From Nakamurella silvestris (lineage in GTDB: Bacteria; Actinomycetota; Actinomycetes; Mycobacteriales; Nakamurellaceae), in the NCBI GenBank assembly GCA_003576535.1, contig QXCQ01000082.1:588-62573 (forward strand): DNA of 61,986 nt, written 5' to 3'. Both the position numbers and the translations under genes were made by a program. Below the pieces are notes generated by a model. The model did no database searches and had not been told where the DNA came from. It saw only the letters and a program-made list of their open reading frames with translations. Shown in pieces: positions 49,417 to 60,787 of this stretch. Within the stretch, counting starts at the first letter, position 1. Every line of letters starts with the position of its first letter.

Positions 49417-49484
49417 TTCCCGCGCACGCTGTTGCTCCTCGCGCACCTTGTTCGGTGCGCGAGGAACAACATCGTGCGCGGGAA
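49417..49484. repeat. Family B palindrome
   Basis: TTCCCGCGCACGCTGTTGCT-CCTCGCGCACC (49417-49447) and GGTGCGCGAGGAACAACATC-GTGCGCGGGAA (49454-49484), 31 bp arms with two mismatches and a 6 nt loop TTGTTC. 11 bp after the gnd stop; a plausible gnd terminator. Confidence 0.85.
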
Positions 49485-49546
49485 GTCGGCTCTTGTCCTG
49501 CGGCCGGTGGGAAATGCCCGCGCCCCGGGCCGATAACCTTGCATCC

Positions 49547-51364
49547 ATGAGCACCCACGTCCTGACGGCAGTGGCCTGGCCTTACGCCAACGGCCCCCGT
49601 CACATTGGCCATGTCTCCGGTTTCGGCGTCCCCTCCGATGTCTTCTCCCGCTACCAGCGGATGATCGGCAACAAGGTCCTGATGGTCTCCGGGACGGACG
49701 AACACGGCACCCCGATCCTGGTCCAGGCCGATTCCGAGGGGGTCAGCCCCCGTGACCTGGCCGATCGCTACAACCGGGTCATCGTCGAGGACCTGCAGGG
49801 TCTGGGCCTGAGCTACGACCTGTTCACCCGGACGAGCACCCGCAACCACTTCGCCGTGGTGCAGGAGATGTTCCGGACGGTGCACCGCAACGGCTACTTC
49901 GTGCCCAAGACGACGATGTCGGCCATCTCCCCGTCCACCGGACGCACCCTGCCGGACCGCTACATCGAGGGCACCTGCCCGATCTGCGGGTACGACGGCG
50001 CCCGCGGGGACCAGTGCGACAACTGCGGCAATCAGCTCGATCCGATCGACCTGATCAACCCGCGCTCCAAGATCAACGGGGAGACCCCGAAGTTCGTCGA
50101 GTCCGAGCACTTCTTCCTCGACCTGCCGGCCCTGGCCGAGGCCCTGGGCGAGTGGCTCGGCACCCGCACCGACTGGCGCCCGAACGTGCTGCGCTTCTCC
50201 ACCAACCTGTTGGCCGACCTGCGACCGCGGGCGATGAGCCGCGACATCGACTGGGGCATCCCGATCCCGCTCGACGGCTGGCGCGACCGACCGGACAAGA
50301 AGCTCTACGTCTGGTTCGACGCCGTCATCGGCTACCTGTCCGCCTCCATCGAGTGGGCCCGGCGCTACGGCACCACCCCCGACGAGTGGAAGTTGTGGTG
50401 GAACAACAAGGAAGCGCACCAGTACTACTTCATGGGGAAGGACAACATCACCTTCCACTCCCAGATCTGGCCGGCCGAACTGCTCGGTTACAACGGCCAG
50501 GGGGCGGCCGGCGGCGCGCCCGGTGCCTTCGGTGAGCTGAACCTGCCCACCGAGGTGGTGTCGAGCGAGTTCCTCACCATGAGCGGCTCCAAGTTCTCCA
50601 CCTCCCGGCGCAATGTCATCTACGTCGGCGACTTCCTTCGCGAGTACGGCCCGGATGCGTTGCGCTACTTCATCTCCGTGGCCGGCCCGGAGAACCAGGA
50701 CACCGACTTCACCTGGGACGAGTTCGTCCGTCGTACCAATTCCGAACTGGCCAACGAGTGGGGCAACCTGGTCAACCGCTCGGTGTCCATGGCGCACAAG
50801 AACTTCGGGGTCATCCCCACCCCGGGCACCCGGCACGAGGTGGACGCCGAACTCCTGCGCGCCTCGGCAGCGGCCTTCGACACCGTCGGAGAGTTCCTGG
50901 GCCGCAGCAGGTTCAAGCAGGCCTCCACCGAGGCCATGCGGGTGGTCACCCTGGCGAACCGGTACATCTCGGAGACGGAGCCGTGGAAGCTCGGCGGCGA
51001 CCCCGAGCGGCAGGCCACCGTGCTGCACACCGCCCTGCAGGTGGTCGACGACGCGAAAACCCTGCTCACCCCGTTCCTGCCGCACTCCTCCCAGGGGGTC
51101 TTCGAGGCCCTCGGCGGCAGTGGTGTCTGGGCCGCCCAACCCCGGATCACCGAGGTCACCGAACTCGAGGACGACGTGGAAGGTGTGGGTGTGCCACCGA
51201 TCCGGGACTACCCGGTCCTCACCGGCGACTACGTCAACCAGGAGGCGACGTGGGCCCGCACCGAGATCCCGGTCGGCCGCGCCCTGAACAAGCCGGTCCC
51301 GCTGTTCCCGAAACTCGATCCGAAACTGGGTGAGACCGGCCCGGAATGGGCTCCGATCCTGTGA
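49547..51364 (+). CDS. metG: Methionyl-tRNA synthetase
   Basis: 605-residue class I synthetase charging tRNA-Met. HIGH motif HIGH-like PRHIGHVSG (19-22), zinc-knuckle cysteines [18 protein letters not shown] (MetG1-like insertion with four Cys), the KMSKS equivalent in [12 protein letters not shown], and a helical anticodon domain. No C-terminal tRNA-binding appendage. ATG 49547 has TAACCT 7 nt upstream (leaderless). Overlaps tatD by GTGA, as expected for the actinobacterial metG-tatD-rpfB-ksgA-ispE order. Confidence 0.97.
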   Translation: MSTHVLTAVAWPYANGPRHIGHVSGFGVPSDVFSRYQRMIGNKVLMVSGTDEHGTPILVQADSEGVSPRDLADRYNRVIVEDLQGLGLSYDLFTRTSTRNHFAVVQEMFRTVHRNGYFVPKTTMSAISPSTGRTLPDRYIEGTCPICGYDGARGDQCDNCGNQLDPIDLINPRSKINGETPKFVESEHFFLDLPALAEALGEWLGTRTDWRPNVLRFSTNLLADLRPRAMSRDIDWGIPIPLDGWRDRPDKKLYVWFDAVIGYLSASIEWARRYGTTPDEWKLWWNNKEAHQYYFMGKDNITFHSQIWPAELLGYNGQGAAGGAPGAFGELNLPTEVVSSEFLTMSGSKFSTSRRNVIYVGDFLREYGPDALRYFISVAGPENQDTDFTWDEFVRRTNSELANEWGNLVNRSVSMAHKNFGVIPTPGTRHEVDAELLRASAAAFDTVGEFLGRSRFKQASTEAMRVVTLANRYISETEPWKLGGDPERQATVLHTALQVVDDAKTLLTPFLPHSSQGVFEALGGSGVWAAQPRITEVTELEDDVEGVGVPPIRDYPVLTGDYVNQEATWARTEIPVGRALNKPVPLFPKLDPKLGETGPEWAPIL

Positions 51365-52236
51365 CCGGACCCGGTGTGCCGCTGCCGGTCGAGGACGAGG
51401 CCCCGGCCGAGAAGGAAAGGCCCAAGGCCGATCCGCCGGAAGCCCTGCCGGCAGCGGTGATCGACAACCACACGCACCTGGACGCGGTGGGGTGTGCGGA
51501 CCCCGATGACGTCCGGCAGGTGATGGACCGCGCGCTCGCCGTCGGTGTGACCGGGGTGATCACCGTGGCCGACGACCTGGAATCGGCGAGATGGGTTGCC
51601 CGGGCGGCGACCTGGCACGAAGCCGTCTACGCCGCGGTCGCCCTGCATCCCACGAGGGCGGACACCCTCGACGATGCGGCGCGGGCCGTCCTGTCGGAGT
51701 TGGCCGGCCAGGAACGGGTGGTGGCCATCGGCGAGACCGGTCTGGACTACTACTGGGCGGCGGCCCCGCACGAGGTCCAGAAGGAGGCCTTCGCCTGGCA
51801 TGTCGACCTGGCCAAACGGGTGGGCAAACCGTTGATGATCCACGACCGCAACGCCCACGAGGACGTGCTGGACATCCTGCTCGCCGAGGGCGCCCCGGAA
51901 ACGGTTGTCTTCCACTGCTACTCGGGGGATGCGGCGATGGCCAAGGTCTGTGCCGACCGGGGGTACCTGCTGTCCTTCGCCGGACCGGTGTCCTTCAAGA
52001 ACTCCCGGGATCTGCACGAGGCGGCCCAGGTGGTGCCGGCCGACCGGATCCTGGTGGAGACCGACGCCCCCTTCCTCACACCGCACCCCCAGCGGGGGAA
52101 ACGGAACGAGTCCTACGCCCTGCCGTACACCGTCCGGGCGATCGCCGAACTGCGGAAGACCGACCTTGAATCCTTCTGCAACACTGTGATGGCCAACACA
52201 ATCCGGACCTATGCCTTACCCCACGTCCAGGCGTGA
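51361..52236 (+). CDS. tatD: TatD family metal-dependent hydrolase
   Basis: 291-residue TIM-barrel DNase/hydrolase of the TatD family. Metal ligands: NHTHLDA at the start of the barrel, [10 protein letters not shown] (Glu), [11 protein letters not shown] (His), VFHCYSGD (His) and [19 protein letters not shown] (Asp). A ~33-residue acidic, Pro-rich N-terminal extension precedes the barrel. GTG 51361 overlaps the metG stop; an in-frame ATG at 51346 is also possible. Upstream of rpf as in mycobacteria. Confidence 0.94.
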   Translation: MTGPGVPLPVEDEAPAEKERPKADPPEALPAAVIDNHTHLDAVGCADPDDVRQVMDRALAVGVTGVITVADDLESARWVARAATWHEAVYAAVALHPTRADTLDDAARAVLSELAGQERVVAIGETGLDYYWAAAPHEVQKEAFAWHVDLAKRVGKPLMIHDRNAHEDVLDILLAEGAPETVVFHCYSGDAAMAKVCADRGYLLSFAGPVSFKNSRDLHEAAQVVPADRILVETDAPFLTPHPQRGKRNESYALPYTVRAIAELRKTDLESFCNTVMANTIRTYALPHVQA

Positions 52237-54106
<1,870 letters not shown>

Positions 54107-54138
54107 TCGATGTCAGCAGGTAGTTGATTTCAGCGGTA

Positions 54139-54179
54139 CGAAGGGCCCCGTTCTCCTCACCGGAGGCCGGGGCCCTTCG
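54139..54179 (+). terminator. Stem-loop terminator after the first rpf gene
   Basis: CGAAGGGCCCC (54139-54149) pairs exactly with GGGGCCCTTCG (54169-54179), 19 nt loop. It lies 33 bp after the rpfB stop and before the RBS of the second rpf gene, so the two paralogues are probably separate transcription units. No T-tract. Confidence 0.65.
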
Positions 54180-54248
54180 CCGCGCAGCGCAGATTCGCCC
54201 CCGCCGGCACGAGCCGGTGGGGAAGACCGCAGGAAATGAGGGGGATTG

Positions 54249-55370
54249 ATGCGCCGGTCCGTCCGACGTCTACTCGTCACCGCCGTCGTCGGCACCGTCA
54301 TCACCCTGACCGTGGGGGCCGGAACACTGGTCGCCCTGTCGAAAACCGTCACCATCACGGTCGACGGGGAGGTCACCCAGGTGGCCACCCTCGCCGGTGA
54401 CGTCTCCGGCGCCCTGGCCGACGCCGGACTCACCGTCGCCGACCACGACACCCTGGCCCCCGCCCCGCAGCAGTCGATCACCGACGGAAGTGTGATCTCA
54501 CTGCAACGCGGTCGGCTCGTCACCCTCGAGGTGGACGGCAGCGAGCAGCAGATCTGGACCACCGCCACGACCCTGGAGGCGGCGATGAACGAGATCGGCC
54601 GGGACCCTGCACAGTTCCAGCTCTCGGCCGACCGGTCCAGGTCCATCCCGCTCGACGGTCTGTCGGTGACCGCCGAGACGCTGGTCCCGGTCTCGATCGT
54701 CGACGCCGGCGGTCAGGCCGTGGAGAAGATCACCACCGTCGACACGGTCGGCGAACTGCTCGACGAGGCCGGGATCGAACTCGGTCCCGACGACCGGGTG
54801 AACCCTCGGCCGGGCACCGCTGTGACCCCCGACCTGGCCGTCACGGTCGACCGCGTCACCCACCGGACCACCAGCTCCACCCGCGAGCTGCCCCAACCCG
54901 CCGGGAAACGGGTGAAGGACGAGACCCTGGACCTGGGTGTCGAGAAGGTGATGGTCACGGGCCGGCCGGGCAAGGAGAAGACCACCTACCGGGTCACCCT
55001 GGTCAACGGCAAGGCCACCGCGAAGGAGAAGGTCGCCACGACGGTGCTGACCAAGCCGCGTGCCACGGTCGTCCATGAGGGCACCAAGGAACAGATCACG
55101 ATGGTGGGCAGCCGGGTGCTGTTCAACGACCACGAGTTCGGCGTCAACTGGGACGGTCTGGCCTTCTGCGAGTCGACGAACAACCCGAAGGCCGTCGACC
55201 CGACGGGTTCCTGGTACGGCATGTTCCAGTTCGACTTCCCCACCTGGGCCTCGGTCGGCGGTTCGGGCAATCCGGCGGATGCCCCGGCGACCGAACAGCT
55301 GATGCGGGCCAAGCTGCTGTACCAGTCCCGGGGGCTCGAGCCCTGGCTGTGCGCCCATGCGGCCCGCTGA
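54249..55370 (+). CDS. Second resuscitation-promoting factor (RpfB-like paralogue)
   Basis: 373-residue paralogue of the preceding protein: short basic N-terminus MRRSVRRLLV, membrane anchor/signal ~8-30, two DUF348 repeats (ITVDGEVTQVATLAGDVSGA; VDGSEQQIWTTATTLEAAM) with a degenerate third, a G5 domain (~205-280), almost no linker, and an Rpf domain (NWDGLAFCESTNNPKA with catalytic Glu, GMFQFDFPTW, YQSRGLEPWLCAH). It lacks the acidic N-terminus and the Pro-rich linker of its neighbour. ATG 54249 with GAGGGGG close upstream. rsmA follows at 51 bp. Confidence 0.92.
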   Translation: MRRSVRRLLVTAVVGTVITLTVGAGTLVALSKTVTITVDGEVTQVATLAGDVSGALADAGLTVADHDTLAPAPQQSITDGSVISLQRGRLVTLEVDGSEQQIWTTATTLEAAMNEIGRDPAQFQLSADRSRSIPLDGLSVTAETLVPVSIVDAGGQAVEKITTVDTVGELLDEAGIELGPDDRVNPRPGTAVTPDLAVTVDRVTHRTTSSTRELPQPAGKRVKDETLDLGVEKVMVTGRPGKEKTTYRVTLVNGKATAKEKVATTVLTKPRATVVHEGTKEQITMVGSRVLFNDHEFGVNWDGLAFCESTNNPKAVDPTGSWYGMFQFDFPTWASVGGSGNPADAPATEQLMRAKLLYQSRGLEPWLCAHAAR

Positions 55371-55421
55371 CCGGATGCGCCGATTCCTCCCGACAGCGCC
55401 CTTCGTGTCAGGATTGGTTGC

Positions 55422-56360
55422 GTGAGCCAGCCAGGAGTTGCCCGACTGCTCGGTGCCGGGGATGTACGTCGGCTGGCCGCGGAGCTCGATCTCAAACCCA
55501 CCAAGACCCTCGGCCAGAACTTCGTCCACGACGGCAACACCGTCCGGCGGATCGTCGCGGCGGCCGAGCTGCGCGCCGATGATCATGTGCTCGAGGTCGG
55601 GCCCGGCCTGGGTTCGCTGACCCTCGGGCTGCTGGAGGCCGTCCCGCGGGTCACCGTCGTGGAGATCGACCCCCGGCTGGCGGCCCTGCTGCCCTCGACC
55701 GTCGCCGCCCACGCCCCGGACCTGGCCGATCGACTCACGGTGGTGAACGCCGACGCCCTCGCCGTCCGCGCCGCCGACCTGCCGGGGGAACCGACGGCGC
55801 TGGTGGCGAACCTGCCCTACAACGTCTCGGTGCCGGTGCTGCTGCACCTGCTGGCCGAACTTCCGTCCATCCGGCGGGTGCTGGTGATGGTTCAGGCCGA
55901 GGTGGCCGACCGTCTGGCCGCCGGTCCGGGGTCGCGCACCTACGGCAGCCCGAGCGTGAAGGCCGCCTGGTACGGACGGACCAAACGGGCAGGGGCGATC
56001 GGCCGCAACGTCTTCTGGCCGGCCCCGAACGTCGACTCGGCCCTGGTCGCCGTCGACCGGCACGAGGTGCCGTCGGTCGGGGACAAGGCCGCCATCTTCA
56101 GCGTGGTCGATCACGCCTTCGCCCAGCGCCGCAAGACCCTGCGTGCGGCCCTGGCCGGCTGGGCCGGCTCCCCGGTGGAGGCCGAGGCGATCCTGCGCCG
56201 CGCCGGGATCGACCCCAGCGCCCGCGGGGAGACACTGGACGTCGCCGCCTTCACCGCGATCGCCCAGGCGCGGTACGCCGACGGATCCGCCGATCCCGGG
56301 CCCGTCGATCCCGGGCCCGTCGATCCCGCCGTCGATCCCGCTTCGGAGGACGGGCGGTGA
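55422..56360 (+). CDS. rsmA: 16S rRNA dimethyladenosine transferase RsmA/KsgA
   Basis: 312-residue SAM-dependent rRNA methyltransferase dimethylating two adjacent adenosines near the 3' end of 16S rRNA. Motifs: [34 protein letters not shown] (SAM), [12 protein letters not shown], catalytic NLPYN and [20 protein letters not shown]. The C-terminal ~20 residues are a [12 protein letters not shown] tandem repeat, an apparent late extension by repeat slippage (56291-56340). GTG 55422. Its stop overlaps the ispE start (GTGA). Confidence 0.97.
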   Translation: MSQPGVARLLGAGDVRRLAAELDLKPTKTLGQNFVHDGNTVRRIVAAAELRADDHVLEVGPGLGSLTLGLLEAVPRVTVVEIDPRLAALLPSTVAAHAPDLADRLTVVNADALAVRAADLPGEPTALVANLPYNVSVPVLLHLLAELPSIRRVLVMVQAEVADRLAAGPGSRTYGSPSVKAAWYGRTKRAGAIGRNVFWPAPNVDSALVAVDRHEVPSVGDKAAIFSVVDHAFAQRRKTLRAALAGWAGSPVEAEAILRRAGIDPSARGETLDVAAFTAIAQARYADGSADPGPVDPGPVDPAVDPASEDGR

Positions 56361-57268
56361 CCCGCTCGGTCACGGTCCGCGTCCCGGCCAAGATCAACCT
56401 GCACCTGTCGGTCGGTGACCTGCGACCCGACGGCTACCACGACCTGGTGACGGTCTACCAGGCCCTCGACCTGTACGACGAGGTCACCGTCACCCCTGCG
56501 GCAGAGATCTCGGTGCGTACCCCCGGTTACCCCGAGGTGCCGACCACCACCAAGAACCTGGCCTGGAAGGCCGCGTTGCAACTGCTCAAGCTCACCGAGA
56601 GCGGTGAGGGCTGCCCGGTGGCCATCGAGATCGACAAGCAGATCCCGGTCGCCGGCGGGATGGCCGGTGGCAGCGCCGACGCCGCCGCCACCCTGCTCGC
56701 CTGCAACACCCTGTGGGGCCTGGACCTGAGCCGCAGCCGGCTCGCCGAGATCGCCGAGCAGCTCGGCAGCGATGTCCCGTTCGCCCTGGCCGGCGGCACC
56801 GCCGTCGGGACCGGGCGGGGGGAGAAGGTGGCCCCGGTCCTGCTGGCCCGGCACCAGTTCCACTGGGTGCTGGCCCTGGCCGATGGTGGTCTGTCCACCC
56901 CGAAGGTCTTCGCCGAGCTCGACCGGCTGCGGGCGGCCGGGCCGGTGCCGAGGGTCGGTGGTGTCGACGAGGTGCTGACCGCGCTGGCCACCGGCACCCC
57001 GGAGGCCCTGGCCGCGACCCTGGGCAACGATCTCCAGGCGGCGGCGATCTCGCTCAACCCCGCCCTGCGACGCACACTGAACGCTGCCATGCAGGAAGGC
57101 GGCCTGGCCGGCATCGTCTCCGGTTCCGGACCGACCATCGCGATCCTGTGCGCCGACGCGGAATCGGCCGCCGATGTCGCCGCGAACCTCGCCGGCCGGG
57201 ATGTCTGCCGGTCCGTCCGGGTGGCCTCCGGACCGGTCCCCGGTGCCAAGGTGGTCGACCGGACCTGA
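56357..57268 (+). CDS. ispE: 4-diphosphocytidyl-2-C-methyl-D-erythritol kinase
   Basis: 303-residue GHMP kinase of the MEP isoprenoid pathway, phosphorylating CDP-methylerythritol. Motif 1 [23 protein letters not shown] loop [17 protein letters not shown], motif 3 [14 protein letters not shown] 56357 overlaps the rsmA stop, with GGAGG 8 nt upstream. Same order as mycobacterial ksgA-ispE. Confidence 0.97.
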   Translation: MTRSVTVRVPAKINLHLSVGDLRPDGYHDLVTVYQALDLYDEVTVTPAAEISVRTPGYPEVPTTTKNLAWKAALQLLKLTESGEGCPVAIEIDKQIPVAGGMAGGSADAAATLLACNTLWGLDLSRSRLAEIAEQLGSDVPFALAGGTAVGTGRGEKVAPVLLARHQFHWVLALADGGLSTPKVFAELDRLRAAGPVPRVGGVDEVLTALATGTPEALAATLGNDLQAAAISLNPALRRTLNAAMQEGGLAGIVSGSGPTIAILCADAESAADVAANLAGRDVCRSVRVASGPVPGAKVVDRT

Positions 57269-57336
57269 CCTCGCCCGGTGCCGGACGGGGCGCGGATGCA
57301 AGGACTTGGGCCCGCGCCCGATAGGCTCGGACTCCT

Positions 57337-59166
57337 ATGGCTCGCGTATCGAATCTCATCAACCTCGAAGCTGTGACGGTCCGGCAAGGACATCGCACGC
57401 TGCTCGACGGCATCTCCCTCGGCGTCCAGGCCGGCGACCGGATCGGTGTGCTCGGCCTCAACGGCTCCGGGAAGACCACCCTGCTGCAGGTGCTCTCCGG
57501 CCTGCGCCCGGCCGACTCCGGTCGGGTCGCCACCTCACGGAACGCCAGTATCGCCGTGGTCACCCAACGGTCGGACGTCGCCCCGGGGAGCACGGTGCGC
57601 GATATCGCCCTTGCCTCCTTCGACGACGACGCCGGTGAACACATCTGGGCCTCGGACTCCGCGGTGCGGGATGTGCTCGACGGCCTCGGCCTGGGTGGCA
57701 TCGGCCTGGACACCGTGGTGGACTCCCTCTCCGGTGGGGAACGCCGCCGGGTGGTCCTGGCGGCCGCCCTGGTCACCGACTCGGATGTGCTGATCCTGGA
57801 CGAGCCGACCAACCACCTGGACATCGAGGGTGTGGCCTGGCTGGCCGACCATCTCGTCGCCCGGCGCGGCGGACTGGTGGTCGTGACCCACGATCGCTGG
57901 TTCCTCGACGCGGTGGCCACCCTCACCTGGGAGGTCGTCGACGGCGACGTCCACATCCGTGAGGGTGGTTACTCGGACTGGGTCTTCGCCCGCGCCGAGC
58001 GGCTGCGGCTGTCGGATGCGGCGGAGGAACGCCGGAAGAACCTGGCCCGCAAGGAACTGGCCTGGCTGCGGCGTGGTCCGCCCGCCCGTACCTCCAAACC
58101 GCGGTACCGCATCGAGGCGGCCGAGGTGCTGATCGCCGATGTGCCCGAGGTGCGCAACACCGTGGAGCTGACGGCCTTCGCCCGTCGCCGGCTCGGCAAG
58201 GACGTGCTGGACGCGGAGAACGTCACCGCCTCGGTGACCACCGCGACCGGTGCGGTGCGCACCCTGCTGGACGACGTCACCTGGCGGATCGGCCCGGGGG
58301 ACCGGTACGGCATCGTCGGTGTCAACGGTTCGGGCAAGTCGACCCTGCTGAAGGTGCTGCTCGGCCAGTACCCGATCACCTCCGGCACGGTGAAGACCGG
58401 TCAGACGGTGCGGATCGGGTACCTGTCCCAGGAGATCACCGAGCTGCCGGGAGACATCCGGCTGCTCGAGGCGGTCACCGAGGTCGCCCGGGTGGTCAAC
58501 CTGGGTGGCAAGGACCAGACGGCCGGTCAGCTCTGCGAGCGGTTCGGGTTCACCAACGAACAGCAGTGGACCCGGGTGGGCGAGCTCTCCGGCGGGGAGC
58601 GCCGCCGGCTGCAGATGCTGCGCATCCTGATGGATGAGCCGAACGTCCTGGTCCTCGACGAACCGACCAACGATCTGGACACCGACACCCTCCAGGCCCT
58701 GGAGGATCTGCTGGATTCCTGGCCCGGCACCATGATCGTGGTCTCCCACGACCGGTACCTGGTGGAGCGGGTCTGTGACCGGGTCGTCGCCCTGTTCGGT
58801 GACGGCAAGATCAGCGAGCTGGTCGGCGGGGTCGAGGAGTACCTCCGTCGGCGGGCCGCTGCCGGGGATGTCGACGTCCGTGCGATGGGGCAGACCACAC
58901 CGGCTCCGGATGCCGTCGAGGCGGCTCCCAGCGGGCCTTCCCTCGATCCGGCTGCGAAGCGCTTGCTGCGCAAGGAGATGCAGCGGATCGAGAAGAAGAT
59001 CGAGTCCCTCGACCGTAAGGAACGGGACCTGAACTCCCAGCTCGAGCAGGTCGGCACCGACTTCGCCCGGGCCGCCGAGCTCGGCGAGCAGATCCTCGCG
59101 GTGCGGGCGGAGAAGGAACCCGTCGAGCACGAGTGGATGGCCGTCGCGGAGCAGCTCGAGAGCTGA
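57337..59166 (+). CDS. ABC-F family ATPase (Uup-like)
   Basis: 609-residue cytoplasmic protein with two ABC ATPase domains and no membrane part. Domain 1: Walker A GLNGSGKTTLL (~40), signature LSGGERRRVV, Walker B LILDEPTNHLD. An ARM/linker with many Arg/Lys follows (AEERRKNLARKELAWLRRG). Domain 2: GVNGSGKSTLL, LSGGERRRLQ, LVLDEPTNDLD. The C-terminal ~85 residues form a coiled coil (EMQRIEKKIESLDRKERDLN) as in Uup. ABC-F proteins act on ribosomes or branched nucleic acid. TAGGCT lies 9 nt before ATG 57337. In actinobacteria this gene often follows ispE. Confidence 0.94.
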   Translation: MARVSNLINLEAVTVRQGHRTLLDGISLGVQAGDRIGVLGLNGSGKTTLLQVLSGLRPADSGRVATSRNASIAVVTQRSDVAPGSTVRDIALASFDDDAGEHIWASDSAVRDVLDGLGLGGIGLDTVVDSLSGGERRRVVLAAALVTDSDVLILDEPTNHLDIEGVAWLADHLVARRGGLVVVTHDRWFLDAVATLTWEVVDGDVHIREGGYSDWVFARAERLRLSDAAEERRKNLARKELAWLRRGPPARTSKPRYRIEAAEVLIADVPEVRNTVELTAFARRRLGKDVLDAENVTASVTTATGAVRTLLDDVTWRIGPGDRYGIVGVNGSGKSTLLKVLLGQYPITSGTVKTGQTVRIGYLSQEITELPGDIRLLEAVTEVARVVNLGGKDQTAGQLCERFGFTNEQQWTRVGELSGGERRRLQMLRILMDEPNVLVLDEPTNDLDTDTLQALEDLLDSWPGTMIVVSHDRYLVERVCDRVVALFGDGKISELVGGVEEYLRRRAAAGDVDVRAMGQTTPAPDAVEAAPSGPSLDPAAKRLLRKEMQRIEKKIESLDRKERDLNSQLEQVGTDFARAAELGEQILAVRAEKEPVEHEWMAVAEQLES

Positions 59167-59182
59167 ACGTCCTTGTCGACGC

Positions 59183-59231
59183 GAATGAACCGCCGCACCC
59201 CGCGACATGGGGTGTGGCGGTTCACTCGTTC
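59183..59231. repeat. Family A palindrome (diverged)
   Basis: GAATGAACCGCCGCACCCC (59183-59201) and GGGGTGTGGCGGTTCACTCG-TTC (59209-59231). The arms keep the family A core but with GAACCGCC replacing GGACTGCC, by compensatory changes on both sides. Lies between converging genes; its right arm encodes the last two residues and stop of the ribokinase fusion. Confidence 0.75.
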
Positions 59232-60643
59232 AGGAGGGTGACGGCCAGGGACCGGGCCAGCGCGAGGGTCTGCTCATCGGCGAGCAGCGCCGCGAGAACA
59301 TCCAGGGACTCGAAGTTGACCTGGGCCAGATCGCCGAACCTGTTGTCGGAGAAGCGGATCGCCCGGGCACCCAACGCCCGCACCGCCTTGTTGTAGGCCC
59401 CGAAATGTTTGGGCTCGGCGATGTTCACGAAGCCGACGACCTGCCCCTTGTACTCGGGACCGACCTCGGTGACGACCAGGCTCTCCGCCGGGCCGCAGAG
59501 GACCGTGACCAAGGGGCGGTTCTGGGGGGTCCGCCCCTTCTCCGACAGGGTGTTGACGACCCATCGGTCGGTCTGTGCGGTCGGTACCCCGCCGAGCACC
59601 TCGGTGAGGTACCGGCCCAGCAGATCCCGCAGTTGTTCGAAGTCCTTGCGTCGGGAGAACTCGGCGAAGGTCGGGAACGGTTGGCGCCGGGGTGCTCTCG
59701 ATGGCGCAGCGACCGGTCGGGGCGGATTCGTGGACGGTGCTGGATGCGTCGGCCCGCTGCCACCGCCGTAGGTGCCGGCCACCAGCGCCTCGATCCGATC
59801 CCGGGCAGGAGCCGAGACACTCGCCCCGGCAACAGTTGTCGCCAATGCCCCTGCGCAACAGGCGAATCGGATCGCCTCCACCGGTGTGCGGCCCTCCGTC
59901 CAGGCGACAGCCAGCGCCCCGGCGAAGGTGTCGCCCGCGCCGGTGGTGTCGACAGCGGTCACCACAGGGGCGGGGACGTCGAAGGTCTGCCCGTCCGGTC
60001 CGCGGTACCTCGCACCCGCCGCGCCGAGGGTGGTGATCACGTGCGGCACCCCGGCGATGGCCAGGGAGCCGAGGGCGGCCGCCTCACCCTCGTTGACGAT
60101 CAGGATGGTCACTGCGGTGAGCAGCTCGGCCGGCAGGGTCTGCACCGGAGACGGGTTGAGCAGAACGGGAACACCGGCTGCCGCTGCCGTCCTGGCCCCG
60201 GTCGTGACGGTGTCCAGCGGGATCTCCAACTGGCAGACGAGGATGGCGGAGCCGCTGACGGCGGCCTGTTCGGCGGGTGTCAGATCGTCGACCGATCCGT
60301 TCGCCCCGGCGACCACCACGATGGTGTTCTCCGCCGCCGCGTTCACGGTGATGGCGGCGATGCCGCTGGGGCCGGGGACCCGCCGCAGGGTGGTCTCGTC
60401 GACACCGGCCGAGGCCAGGGTGGCCCGCAGGGTGTCACCGAAGGCATCGTCACCGACCGCCCCGATGAAACCGACCGTGCCGCCGGCGCGCGCTGCGGCG
60501 ATGGCCTGGTTCGCTCCCTTGCCGCCCGGAACGGTGTCGAATCCGGTGCCGAGCAGGGTCTGCCCGGGCTCGGGTAGTTCCGGGCTGGTCACCACCAGGT
60601 CCATGTTGATACTGCCCAGGACGGTGATCACGGGTGCGCTCAC
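59222..60643 (-). CDS. Ribokinase fused to an unrecognised C-terminal domain
   Basis: 473-residue protein. Residues 1-~290 are a complete PfkB-type ribokinase: GSINMDLVVTSPELPEPGQT, PGGKGANQAIAAARAGG, CQLEIPLD, and anion hole/catalytic base DTTGAGDTF with D238. After a Pro/Arg-rich linker (~295-322) comes a ~150-residue domain I do not recognise: FPTFAEFSRRKDFEQLRDLL, WVVNTLSEKGRTPQNRPLVT, FVNIAEPKHFGAYNKAVRAL, IRFSDNRFGDLAQVNFESLD. It reads as a genuine globular alpha/beta domain with normal codon use. Ribokinases normally end near 300 residues. GTG 60643 has GAGGAG 6 nt upstream. Confidence 0.87.
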   Translation of the reverse strand: MSAPVITVLGSINMDLVVTSPELPEPGQTLLGTGFDTVPGGKGANQAIAAARAGGTVGFIGAVGDDAFGDTLRATLASAGVDETTLRRVPGPSGIAAITVNAAAENTIVVVAGANGSVDDLTPAEQAAVSGSAILVCQLEIPLDTVTTGARTAAAAGVPVLLNPSPVQTLPAELLTAVTILIVNEGEAAALGSLAIAGVPHVITTLGAAGARYRGPDGQTFDVPAPVVTAVDTTGAGDTFAGALAVAWTEGRTPVEAIRFACCAGALATTVAGASVSAPARDRIEALVAGTYGGGSGPTHPAPSTNPPRPVAAPSRAPRRQPFPTFAEFSRRKDFEQLRDLLGRYLTEVLGGVPTAQTDRWVVNTLSEKGRTPQNRPLVTVLCGPAESLVVTEVGPEYKGQVVGFVNIAEPKHFGAYNKAVRALGARAIRFSDNRFGDLAQVNFESLDVLAALLADEQTLALARSLAVTLLNE

Positions 60644-60709
60644 GCACAACTCCTCGGGTCGGTGACGGCTGACCCCGATCCTAACGGCGTCCCCGCCGCC
60701 AACGACCCG

Positions 60710-60779
60710 GTTCTCGCGCACCGTACCCGGATCGGCGCAGTCTGCAGGGTGCGCCGATCCCTGAACGGTGCGCGGGAAC
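60710..60779. repeat. Palindrome related to family B
   Basis: Outer arms GTTCTCGCGCACCGT (60710-60724) and ACGGTGCGCGGGAAC (60765-60779) resemble family B; the inner stem GATCGGCGCA / TGCGCCGATC is different. Lies between glucokinase (stop 60788) and the ribokinase start, on the minus strand, a possible glucokinase terminator. Confidence 0.65.
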
Positions 60780-60787
60780 AAGGTCCG

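Noticed and set aside
56291-56340. Direct repeats at the rsmA 3' end as an attachment site
   Set aside because: They are short in-frame DPGPV codon repeats with no integrase or duplicated gene end nearby.
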